Assembly: GCA_963169875.1 (NCBI GenBank)
Contig: CAUJEL010000012.1
Coordinates: forward strand, 1 to 32,950
Direction: 5' to 3'
DNA length: 32,950 nucleotides
Source of the DNA: Candidatus Zhuqueibacterota bacterium
Lineage (GTDB): Bacteria > Zhuqueibacterota > Zhuqueibacteria > Residuimicrobiales > Residuimicrobiaceae
A program made the position numbers and the translations under genes. This document shows positions 7,237 through 14,678 of this stretch, one piece after another. Positions within the stretch are counted from its first letter, which is position 1, and each line of letters begins with the position of its first letter. The notes beneath the pieces are model-generated. The model searched no databases and was not told the origin of the DNA. It worked only from the letters and a program-made list of their open reading frames with translations.

Positions 7237-7439
7237 AGACTCGCGGGCACCTATACCAACAGCATTCCCAACCAGCTGATCGAGTATTCGTTGGGAGACA
7301 AGGCGGCCAAGGTTGAGTTCGTTGAAGTATCTGGCGGGGGCAGTGTAAGGGTTATCTTTGACGCCGAAGAAACTCACTCCGTAGAGCAGCAGCAAGTGGC
7401 TGGCAGGCTATTCTTAATAACTTCGCCCGCGACGCTTAA
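7237..7439 (+). pseudogene. AHSA1-type SRPBCC protein, C-terminal fragment with frameshift
   Basis: From G-T-Y-T-N-S-I-P-N-Q-L-I-E-Y-S-L-G-D through R-V-I-F-D-A-E-E-T-H-S-V-E-Q-Q-Q the translation follows the C-terminal half of the activator-of-Hsp90-ATPase-like (AHSA1/SRPBCC) family. The family's closing helix, G-W-Q-A-I-L-N-N-F-A-R, appears only after shifting frame at about 7396-7398 and then meets TAA at 7437-7439; in the unshifted frame the helix is lost and the frame stops at 7452. The N-terminal half is absent. VOC and AHSA1 genes are often neighbours, so this and the fragment at 6085 probably come from one former pair. An attC-like site starts 21 bases after 7439. Confidence 0.65.
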
Positions 7440-7460
7440 GGTCGGCAATTGAGTACCGGC

Positions 7461-7521
7461 CGCTAATCATTCATTCGAGCAAACGTCCCTGTCGGGCCGC
7501 CGCTCAACTCAAACATTAGCC
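7461..7521 (+). other. attC-like site F (61 bp)
   Basis: CGCTAATCATTCATTCGAGC at the left and GCTCAACTCAAACATTAGCC at the right follow the layout of classical short attC sites such as those of aadA cassettes (CTAACAATTCGTTCAAGC ... GGCTTAACTC ... GTTAGGC). The left end CGCTAAT pairs with ATTAGCC. Both core triplets carry one change from the consensus (AAT for AAC, ATT for GTT), so it may be weak or inactive. The rest of the gap to 7649 holds the upstream region of the next gene. Confidence 0.55.
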
Positions 7522-7649
7522 GGAGAAAATAGTGCGTCTGCCAAATAGAAAACCTGGGTATCATTTTCTCTCCGATATGATAATTTTCGACTCATCTAAT
7601 ATTCGGAGACACTTGGTGGAGACTATGAGTTAATCTTGGAGGAAAACGT

Positions 7650-10600
7650 ATGAAAAGACTGATTTTCTTACTGTGTTTCCTTTTTGCCATTGCTCTTGTG
7701 CCAAACCCGGCAAGCGGCCAGCAAGGTCAGGCCATACTGAAAATTGTCAAGAGCGAAGACGGCACAGTCAAAATGTATGATCTGCAGGGTAATGAAATAC
7801 AGCCATCCTCTGCGACTGCCGGTGAACCTGCCCCTGTTCAATTACCCGCGACTAAAACGGTTTATGAACTAGCGTCAAGTTCGAAGCATTCCATAGCATC
7901 CAAAGTACCAGTAAAACCAAAGATGACGACAGACTCTTTGGAAATGCCGTCGGCGCGTGAAGCAATAAAATTTGAACCAAAAGAAATCAATGCCAACCCG
8001 GCAACTTGGCAAACGAATCCTGATAAAAAAGTCCAGGATACTACAGCAGGAGTTATGAATCCCGGCCCGGACTTGACTCTTTATATGTGTATTGATTCGT
8101 ATAATAACAACTGGAATGTGACCCTTTATGAAAGGGTGAGAAACAGTGGAACAGCATCTTCCGGAAACTGCTATCTGGGATATTTTTTATCCACCGATAA
8201 AATCGTCGGTGCAGATCTATTTTTGGGACAGGATCTGGTGAGTCCCCTAATGCCCGGAATGGAGCAAGAAATAAGTCGGATTTTTGATCTCGGTTTGTAT
8301 CCAGGGATCTGGTATATTTTACGGATCATTGACTATACCGGTGTTGTTGACGAAGATAATGAATCGAATAATTTTGATTTTTCTTTATTCTTTGGTCCTG
8401 GCCCGAATCTGAAAGTTACTTCTGTCAATTGGTCGTATTCCGTCACTCATCAACTTGATATCCATGCCACCGTACTGAATAATGGAACTGTTTCAGCCGG
8501 TTCCAGCGTCCTGGGATTTTATTTATCGGCAGACATGGATATCTCAACCTTCGATCTTAAAATGGGTGACCTCCCGGTTTTCTCCTTATCTCCCGGCGCT
8601 GAAACTGTTAAATCGTTCACCACTATAGGTGATATTTGTAAAACGGTTCCTTCCGGAATATGGTACGTTGGTGCTGTGATTGATGAAACAAACGCTGTGG
8701 ATGAACTAAACGAATTTGATAATGTACACTTATCTTTCGAGCCGTTATCTATCAATGATTGCTCAATTATTGTAACCCATCCTAATGGCGGAGAAACTTG
8801 GGATGAAGGCTCCACCCAGACCATCCGATGGACGTCCAGCAATACCAGCGGAAAAGTGAAAATTTTATACAGTCTGGACAGCGGCACCTCATGGACGACC
8901 ATAAAGGATAATTTGCCGGATAATCACAGTGCCTCCTGGATTATCCCCGAGGTCGGTTCTGATCAGCCGCACTGCCGGATCAAGATCGAGGATGTCCTCC
9001 TTTCCGGTTGCTCGGATATCAGTGACGCCGATTTCACGATCAGAAATTTGGCTTATTCTTTAAACTTAGCCGTTAATCCGCCGGGTTCAGGCAGCGTCAG
9101 CAAGGATCCCGACAAGACGAATTATGGCCATAACGAGTCGGTGCAATTGACCGCCCATGCCGCGCCCGGCTACCGGTTTGATCATTGGAACGGTGATTTG
9201 AGCGGAAATAACAATCATGCAGAACTGGTGATGGATGGCGACAAAAGCATCAGTGCCCTTTTTGTGAGCAATGCTTCTGCTGACTATATCTGGGTGACCA
9301 ATTGCAGCGATGCCGGGCCCGGCTCGTTAAGGGAAGCCATCCATATCGCCAATCGTCACGCCGGACCCGATACGATTTTATTCGCCATTCCGGAGGGGGT
9401 GCCCGGCTATCAGGCAGATGCCGGTATCTGGGTGATCCAGCCGCAGACCGAGTTACCGCTCATCACCGATGGCAAATTGCTCATTTACGCGTTTTCACAG
9501 TCAACCTTTATTGGCCGGGATGCCAACCCCGATGGCCCAGAAATTATCCTGGACGGTCAGCATGCTGGCCAGGATGCGAGCGGATTACATCTTGCGGCGC
9601 CGGAAGTATCCATCGTCGGATTGACGGTCAATCATTACGCTAATGTCGGCATCTGGATGGATCGTGTCGATGCCGGTCACATTGCCGGCTGTTACATCGG
9701 CACCGATCATAGCGGGACTGTAGCAGCGCCCAATGGCCTGGGCATCTGCATCGGCAACCGCTGTCAGCATGTCACCGTCGCTCCGATGGATACCCTTCGT
9801 AACGTAATTACCGGCAATATCAACGGCGGGATTCTTGTCTCGGATTCCTCGCACGCCATTACTGTCTTGAACAGCATTATCGGATTGGATCGCACATCCC
9901 AGGCGGCTCCGGGAAATGGCGGTTTTGGCGGCTTGTGTATTCAGCAGTTTTGCGACAGCGTGATCGTCATCGATAACCGGATCGGCGGTAACGTGTTCGG
10001 TCTGTTTATCAATAATTCCGTCCATAATACGATTCAATCGAACTGGATCGGGATTTCTCCGGAAAATCTGGATCTCAAACCCGGTGATCTCATTCCGCTG
10101 ACCGGAAACAAGAACGATGGCATCTACCTTGCTGGTGAATCCACTGATAACCTGATTTCTCAAAACATCATATGCCAGAATGAAGGGCCGGGGGTAGGCA
10201 TTTATGGAGAAGAGCCGGTACGCAATCGTATCAGCCAGAACTGCATCAGCCAAAATATCGGGCCTGGAATTCTTTATGCCTCAGCCGGCGCCAATATGAT
10301 CCCGGCGCCGATAATCAACAGCGCCACCGGCACCTCCGTATCAGGAACGGCCATACCTGATGCCACGATTGAAATCTACACGGATGCAGAGGTCGAAGGA
10401 CAAATGTTTCAGGGCGTAACCCAATCCGGTTCAGATGGACATTTCAACTGGACGGGAGTTATTGCGGGACCCCTGCCCAATATTACCGCTCTTGCCATTA
10501 ATGCCGAGGGCAGCACCTCTCCGTTTTCCAGCGCATTCTTGACGGCTGTGGAAGAGCCCCCAATGGTCAGTATGCCTTCCTTGTTTTCGCTCGAGCAAAA

Positions 10601-10841
10601 TTATCCCAACCCGTTCAACCCGGAGACGATAATTTCCTACACCATTCCTTCGACTTCCAGGGTTCGGCTTACGGTGCACGACATCCTGGGTAAAGAAGTG
10701 GCCGTTCTGGTTGATGAAGTGAAACAACCCGGCGTTTACCAGGCGATATTTGAGGGCGTTACCTGTCCCAGCGGTTTGTATTTTTACACCCTGGAGGCCG
10801 GCGGAAATATCTTTATGCGAAAGATGATGCTGCTCAAATAG
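7650..10841 (+). CDS. Secreted multidomain beta-helix protein (CARDB, Ig-like, InlB B-repeat-like) with T9SS tail
   Basis: 1063 residues; GGAGG lies 7 bases before the ATG. Residues 1-23 are a signal peptide (MKRLIFLLCFLFAIALVPNP). Domains in order: a low-complexity region to about 135; two CARDB-type sandwiches at about 138-247 and 250-365, each with V-x-N-x-G-T-x-S-x-G and ending V-V/A-D-E-x-N-E; an Ig-like domain with P-N-G-G-E-T-W at about 378-465; a bacterial B-repeat-like domain with G-Y-R-F-D-H-W-N-G at about 468-540; a right-handed parallel beta-helix opening with G-P-G-S-L-R-E-A-I at about 548-930; and a T9SS sorting tail (Q-N-Y-P-N-P-F-N-P-E-T ... MMLLK) from about 985. Such proteins act on the cell surface as adhesins or polysaccharide-binding or -cleaving factors; no catalytic residues are recognised. 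The next gene shares the helix domain and starts 65 bases later. Confidence 0.88.
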   Translation: MKRLIFLLCFLFAIALVPNPASGQQGQAILKIVKSEDGTVKMYDLQGNEIQPSSATAGEPAPVQLPATKTVYELASSSKHSIASKVPVKPKMTTDSLEMPSAREAIKFEPKEINANPATWQTNPDKKVQDTTAGVMNPGPDLTLYMCIDSYNNNWNVTLYERVRNSGTASSGNCYLGYFLSTDKIVGADLFLGQDLVSPLMPGMEQEISRIFDLGLYPGIWYILRIIDYTGVVDEDNESNNFDFSLFFGPGPNLKVTSVNWSYSVTHQLDIHATVLNNGTVSAGSSVLGFYLSADMDISTFDLKMGDLPVFSLSPGAETVKSFTTIGDICKTVPSGIWYVGAVIDETNAVDELNEFDNVHLSFEPLSINDCSIIVTHPNGGETWDEGSTQTIRWTSSNTSGKVKILYSLDSGTSWTTIKDNLPDNHSASWIIPEVGSDQPHCRIKIEDVLLSGCSDISDADFTIRNLAYSLNLAVNPPGSGSVSKDPDKTNYGHNESVQLTAHAAPGYRFDHWNGDLSGNNNHAELVMDGDKSISALFVSNASADYIWVTNCSDAGPGSLREAIHIANRHAGPDTILFAIPEGVPGYQADAGIWVIQPQTELPLITDGKLLIYAFSQSTFIGRDANPDGPEIILDGQHAGQDASGLHLAAPEVSIVGLTVNHYANVGIWMDRVDAGHIAGCYIGTDHSGTVAAPNGLGICIGNRCQHVTVAPMDTLRNVITGNINGGILVSDSSHAITVLNSIIGLDRTSQAAPGNGGFGGLCIQQFCDSVIVIDNRIGGNVFGLFINNSVHNTIQSNWIGISPENLDLKPGDLIPLTGNKNDGIYLAGESTDNLISQNIICQNEGPGVGIYGEEPVRNRISQNCISQNIGPGILYASAGANMIPAPIINSATGTSVSGTAIPDATIEIYTDAEVEGQMFQGVTQSGSDGHFNWTGVIAGPLPNITALAINAEGSTSPFSSAFLTAVEEPPMVSMPSLFSLEQNYPNPFNPETIISYTIPSTSRVRLTVHDILGKEVAVLVDEVKQPGVYQAIFEGVTCPSGLYFYTLEAGGNIFMRKMMLLK

Positions 10842-10906
10842 GAAAATACCATGCAGGCCTATCATGAAAAGATGCTATCAGATGCAAACATTACAGAGGG
10901 GACGAA

Positions 10907-13441
10907 ATGAATTTTAATAAACCAGCATCCAAGCCGGAGGATCTGTTCAATAATATCCTCGTATTCATTATTCTGCTTCCATATCTCCTGACGGGAATTT
11001 TGCATGCCCAAACTTATCCCATCACTTTGAATGTTATCAGCAAAAATTATGAAGGTACCAGCATAGAAGACATCCAGGTGCAGGGGAATCTTGCCTTTCT
11101 GGCCAATGGAGTCGGTGGTGCATCCATTATCGACATAAGTAATCCAACTGCTCCCGTATTTCTATCAAATATTCAAACCCAATACAGTTGTGATATGGTA
11201 CGCAATCTTGGATCCTGTTTATATCTGGAAGACGCAAGCACTCTGCGCATATACAACATTGAGACGCCTTCTGCCCCTGTTCAATGCGGAGCGTTTGCGG
11301 CCGGGAACATAATCATGGATATGAGCATTCACAATCAGACGGCTTTTATTCTTTGTCAATACCAGGATTTAATCATCGCTGACCTAACAAATCCCTCACT
11401 TCCGCAGGTCATTTACAAAATTCCTCTGCCCCTGAGCGGCTCTGATTTTGCCAGACTTTTGACGGTTATCGAACCCTATGCGTACGTGCTTACTTTAAAT
11501 GGCCGGCTTTTTATATTTGATATCGGAGATTTAAAACAACCAAAAGCGATCTCCATTACAGATGCCGGCCCGACCCGAACATTTTATACCACCGGCCGTC
11601 ATGTTTATGTTTTTCCGAATGAGGAACCGGCTAAAATATTCAACATTGAAAATCCGGTTCTGGTCCAACAAGCCGCCACCTTTTTTGCTCCGGTTAGCGG
11701 TCCCGGTGATGCAAAAAAGATCGGGGATTTTATGATTCTGGGAGGCCAGGAAATCGCTGTTTATGATATCAGCACTCCCTTGGTACCAAAACTTGCCGCA
11801 AGCATGGTTCATTTGGGTGCAGGACTGGTACGAAAAATGGCCATCCAAGACAACCTCATTTATGCTGCAACGCATCAATCAGGATTGTACATCCTAACCA
11901 TCACCGCTGCCAATCCCTATCAAGTCACCAACACCCATGACAGCGGGCCGGGCAGTTTGCGTCAGGCTTTGGCAAATGCTGCCCTAGACCCCGATCCGGT
12001 CCCCATCGTATTTGGCATTCCCAAATCAGATCCCGGTTACCGCAGCGAAGATGATGTCTGGACGATTAAGCCAACCATGGTTTATAGTATCGGCCGCAGC
12101 CATCATACAATTGATGGCGCTTCGCAGGCGAGATACCTGGGTCTTCCGGAAAACTCACCCCCGAAGATTGAGCTGGATGGAAGTTCGGCACCGGATGGCT
12201 ATGGTATCTCTGTCAGCGCCAACGATTGTGGTTTGAATGGTCTGATTATCAATAATTATGCAAATGCGGCAATCAGCTTCTCCTATTTGGATTTGGGCCA
12301 TGTCTATAATTGTTACATTGGCACCGATGCTACCGGCAGCATAGCACGCGGCAATGGTACAGGAATCCATATCATTCATGCCAGCAACATTGTCGTCGCC
12401 CCAATCGATAGTATGGTGCGAGGTTCCATTATCTCCGGAAATATCACAGGAATTAGTTTACATGATTCCAGCTATAGGGCAATTATATCGGGTAACATTA
12501 TCGGTTCTGACCGGTCTATTACGAAAAAATTGGGGAACAGCCTTCATGGTATCTGCCTGCAGAATTCGTGCGCAGAGGTATTGATTGCTCATAACGTGCT
12601 GGTTGACAATGGTTATGGAATATATGATCAGTCCGGATTTAAAAACACCATTGTATTTAATCATATCGGTACGGATACTATGAACGTGACTGACATGGGC
12701 AATAAAAATGATGGCATTTATATTGCATCGACTATGGATGGGTGTTTTATGAATACCATCGCATATAACCATGGGTATGGCTTGCTGCTCATGGGTGATT
12801 CTCATACCTCCAATACAATTTCAAAAAACTCGATTTACCGGAATCATGCGGGAGGTATAGATATACGTTACGGCGCAAATTGTGAACTCACGCCGCCACA
12901 GATTCTCTCTGTAACCAGGAACTCTGTATCCGGATTGACCGGTGCAAACCATACGGTTGAGGTATTCGCCGACTCTGTTGACCAGGGCCGATATTTTTTA
13001 GGAACCACAAAAGCGGATCAGGACGGAAAATTTATGCTGCACCTCGACCAATGGCCTTATGATTTACCGGTCACGGCGACAACACGAGATGAATTCGGCA
13101 ACACATCCAAATTCAGCACGCCTTGTGTAATCAGCAAGGTTGCCAATCCGGATAATCAGCCGGAAAAATTCATGATCAGCCAGGCTTACCCGAATCCGTT
13201 CAATATGTCGACTGGTTTGCAGATGACACTGGCACGCGAACAACACACGACTGTTCAAATATTCAATTATCAGGGACAAAAAGTCCGGGATCTGTTATCG
13301 CAGAGATTGGGCCAGGGAACTCATCAGATCAACTGGCAGGGTACCGATGATGCAGGAAAAACCCTGGCAAGCGGCATATATTATTTTCTATGCAAAATCG
13401 GAACGCTTCAGGAATGGCGTAAAGCTGTCCTGCTCAAATAA
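10907..13441 (+). CDS. Secreted LVIVD-repeat / beta-helix protein with T9SS tail
   Basis: 844 residues; GAGGGG lies about 5 bases before the ATG. A hydrophobic signal segment ends near L-H-A-Q at residue 35. Residues about 45-330 contain repeats of the LVIVD type (I-D-I-S-N-P-T-A-P-V), predicted to form a beta-propeller. From about 340 a beta-helix opens with G-P-G-S-L-R-Q-A-L and continues to about 750, with C-Y-I-G-T-D-A-T-G-S and I-I-S-G-N-I-T-G rungs. The last about 75 residues are a T9SS tail (A-Y-P-N-P-F-N-M-S ... AVLLK). The helix is clearly related to that of the preceding protein, so the pair probably arose by duplication with exchange of N-terminal modules. Short spacing and equal orientation suggest co-transcription. 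Extracellular or surface-bound; the ligand is unknown. Confidence 0.85.
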   Translation: MNFNKPASKPEDLFNNILVFIILLPYLLTGILHAQTYPITLNVISKNYEGTSIEDIQVQGNLAFLANGVGGASIIDISNPTAPVFLSNIQTQYSCDMVRNLGSCLYLEDASTLRIYNIETPSAPVQCGAFAAGNIIMDMSIHNQTAFILCQYQDLIIADLTNPSLPQVIYKIPLPLSGSDFARLLTVIEPYAYVLTLNGRLFIFDIGDLKQPKAISITDAGPTRTFYTTGRHVYVFPNEEPAKIFNIENPVLVQQAATFFAPVSGPGDAKKIGDFMILGGQEIAVYDISTPLVPKLAASMVHLGAGLVRKMAIQDNLIYAATHQSGLYILTITAANPYQVTNTHDSGPGSLRQALANAALDPDPVPIVFGIPKSDPGYRSEDDVWTIKPTMVYSIGRSHHTIDGASQARYLGLPENSPPKIELDGSSAPDGYGISVSANDCGLNGLIINNYANAAISFSYLDLGHVYNCYIGTDATGSIARGNGTGIHIIHASNIVVAPIDSMVRGSIISGNITGISLHDSSYRAIISGNIIGSDRSITKKLGNSLHGICLQNSCAEVLIAHNVLVDNGYGIYDQSGFKNTIVFNHIGTDTMNVTDMGNKNDGIYIASTMDGCFMNTIAYNHGYGLLLMGDSHTSNTISKNSIYRNHAGGIDIRYGANCELTPPQILSVTRNSVSGLTGANHTVEVFADSVDQGRYFLGTTKADQDGKFMLHLDQWPYDLPVTATTRDEFGNTSKFSTPCVISKVANPDNQPEKFMISQAYPNPFNMSTGLQMTLAREQHTTVQIFNYQGQKVRDLLSQRLGQGTHQINWQGTDDAGKTLASGIYYFLCKIGTLQEWRKAVLLK

Positions 13442-13616
13442 TGTGCGGTTTATAGCATGGATAGGGCAAAGCTTTCAGAGCTGGCCAAGATCGTTCCTGA
13501 CTTTGTCAGCAGGGAATCCAGGAATCACAAAATGCAGCATCTGACCCCCGCATGCAACAAACTCGCTACACTCGACGCTGATGCCGCGCGATCCAGGCTT
13601 ATCTTTGTTCGGGCTG
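13442..13616. other. Gene-free gap before cloverleaf copy 2
   Basis: No gene or complete attC-like site is visible. With the 107-bp repeat and the short toxin-antitoxin leader it makes up the 361-bp gap between the beta-helix gene and the antitoxin. Confidence 0.4.
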
Positions 13617-13723
13617 AATCGCGGCGCTGAGCATCGAGTGCCTGAGCCTTCGCTCCGCTCAGGCTGAACCAGGCTCTCGAGCAGACACGCCCCCTGCGGG
13701 GGCTACTGCTCAGCGCCGCGATT
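13617..13723. repeat. 107-bp cloverleaf palindromic repeat, copy 2
   Basis: Same length, orientation and outer arms (AATCGCGGCGCTGAGCA / TGCTCAGCGCCGCGATT) as the copy at 3734-3840, with two substitutions. One breaks a pair in the inner stem (CAGGCTCTCGA instead of CAGGCACTCGA); the other lies next to the right outer arm. About 12 upstream bases are also shared (TTGTTCGGGCTG). Flanking sequence beyond that is unrelated to copy 1, so the unit has moved or been copied as a discrete piece. It lies directly before the toxin-antitoxin pair. Confidence 0.85.
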
Positions 13724-13769
13724 GGCACTGTCGAATTTACTTGCTTTTTATGATCCAAAATCTTATTAT

Positions 13770-13781
13770 CTTACTAGTAAG
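13770..13781. promoter_or_regulatory. Candidate operator palindrome of the toxin-antitoxin pair
   Basis: CTTACTAGTAAG is a perfect 12-bp palindrome 12 bases before the antitoxin's ribosome-binding site. AbrB-fold antitoxins usually repress their own operon by binding such inverted repeats, so this is the natural candidate site. The assignment is inferred from position and symmetry only. Confidence 0.4.
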
Positions 13782-13802
13782 AATGTTGATTTTGGAGGTT
13801 AT

Positions 13803-14066
13803 ATGTCTTTCGTAGAAACAACAAAGATGTCGTCAAAAGGTCAGGTGGTCATTCCCGAAAATATTCGGAAAAGGCTTGGTCTCAAAACTGGTTCACAATT
13901 CGTGGTAGTTGGCGACAAAGATGTAGTCATTCTCAAATCGATCACTCCACCATCGATGTCCGATTTTGACAATATGGTCGATAAAGCCCGGGAGCAGGCT
14001 AAAAAGGTGGGATTCAAAGAGTCAGACCTTAAAGACATGATCACTCTGGCAAGAGAACATAAATGA
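13803..14066 (+). CDS. AbrB/SpoVT-family antitoxin
   Basis: 87 residues. The start ATG 13803 is chosen because GGAGG is 4 bases upstream and the swapped-hairpin domain begins right there; upstream in-frame sequence runs back towards the repeat. Residues 6-48 give the AbrB fold signature: T-K-M-S-S-K-G-Q-V-V-I-P-E-N-I-R-K-R-L-G-L followed by G-S-Q-F-V-V-V. The C-terminal half is a charged helix (D-K-A-R-E-Q-A-K-K) of the kind that wraps the toxin. By family it binds its own promoter DNA and neutralises the PIN toxin encoded next, with which it overlaps by 4 bases (ATGA), so the two are translationally coupled. Such pairs are frequent passengers in integron arrays. Confidence 0.88.
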   Translation: MSFVETTKMSSKGQVVIPENIRKRLGLKTGSQFVVVGDKDVVILKSITPPSMSDFDNMVDKAREQAKKVGFKESDLKDMITLAREHK

Positions 14067-14467
14067 GAATCGTTTTAGATACAAATGTCCTAATCTCGGG
14101 GATATTTTTTCATGGACCCTCTTATCGAATCTTGCAAGCCTGGAAACAGAAAAAAATACAATTTGTAATTACACCGGAGATTTATGCGGAATATAGTCGT
14201 GTCGCAGAAGTGATCTCAACGAAATATCCAGGTATTGATATTGCTGAAATTCTAAATCTCATCGCAATTTATTCCGAAATTGTTCAATCATTTACTTTAT
14301 CAGAACCTGTTTGTGAAGACCCGGACGACGACAAATTTATTGCATGTGCGATTTCAAATGAGGTAAGATATATTGTAAGCGGCGATAAGCACTTGCTCAA
14401 AATATCAGGATACCATGGAATACGAGTGATCAAGCCACAAGAATTTTGCACCGAATTTCTGAATTAA
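14063..14467 (+). CDS. PIN-domain toxin (putative ribonuclease)
   Basis: 134 residues, close to the usual length of the PIN toxin-component family. The acidic metal-binding residues of the PIN fold are visible: Asp6 in I-V-L-D-T-N-V-L-I-S-G, Glu39/Glu43 in P-E-I-Y-A-E-Y, a D-P-D-D-D-K-F segment at 86-92, and Asp108 in V-S-G-D-K-H-L-L. By family it is a Mg/Mn-dependent RNase that cleaves RNA when free of its antitoxin. The start overlaps the antitoxin stop (ATGA). No defect is visible, so the pair could be functional. An attC-like half-site begins directly after the stop codon. Confidence 0.87.
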   Translation: MRIVLDTNVLISGIFFHGPSYRILQAWKQKKIQFVITPEIYAEYSRVAEVISTKYPGIDIAEILNLIAIYSEIVQSFTLSEPVCEDPDDDKFIACAISNEVRYIVSGDKHLLKISGYHGIRVIKPQEFCTEFLN

Positions 14468-14500
14468 GTGCCAACAATGGCGCGCACCTGACCTTCGCTG
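14468..14500 (+). other. attC-like half-site G after the toxin gene
   Basis: GTGCCAACAATGGCGCGCAC and the following bases start right after the PIN stop codon. The sequence resembles the left half of an attC site and is similar along its length to half-site D (5107-5137). No convincing right half follows before the esterase gene. The rest of 14501-14678 holds only a small hairpin and the esterase leader. Confidence 0.35.
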
Positions 14501-14587
14501 CCGATCGCTCAAGCAACGAATATTGAATGTGAATATATTGGGAGCCCCTAAAGTTGGTTCGATGCGGCTCGGCGGGTGGCCCCTGTC

Positions 14588-14616
14588 GTTCCCGAGACAC
14601 TTACGCGTCTCAGGAC
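14588..14616. repeat. Small hairpin sharing its left arm with the one at 16358
   Basis: GTTCCCGAGAC pairs imperfectly with GTCTCAGGAC across a short loop. The left arm is identical in 11 of 11 bases to that of the hairpin after the DJ-1 gene (GTTCCCGAGAC at 16357). It may belong to a dispersed repeat family in this genome. It is not followed by a T-run, so it is not a typical terminator. Confidence 0.4.
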
Positions 14617-14678
14617 TTGATAATTCGCGAGTACAGCAGATCACGCCACTATTCATTCGAACAACTGGAGAAGATGAC

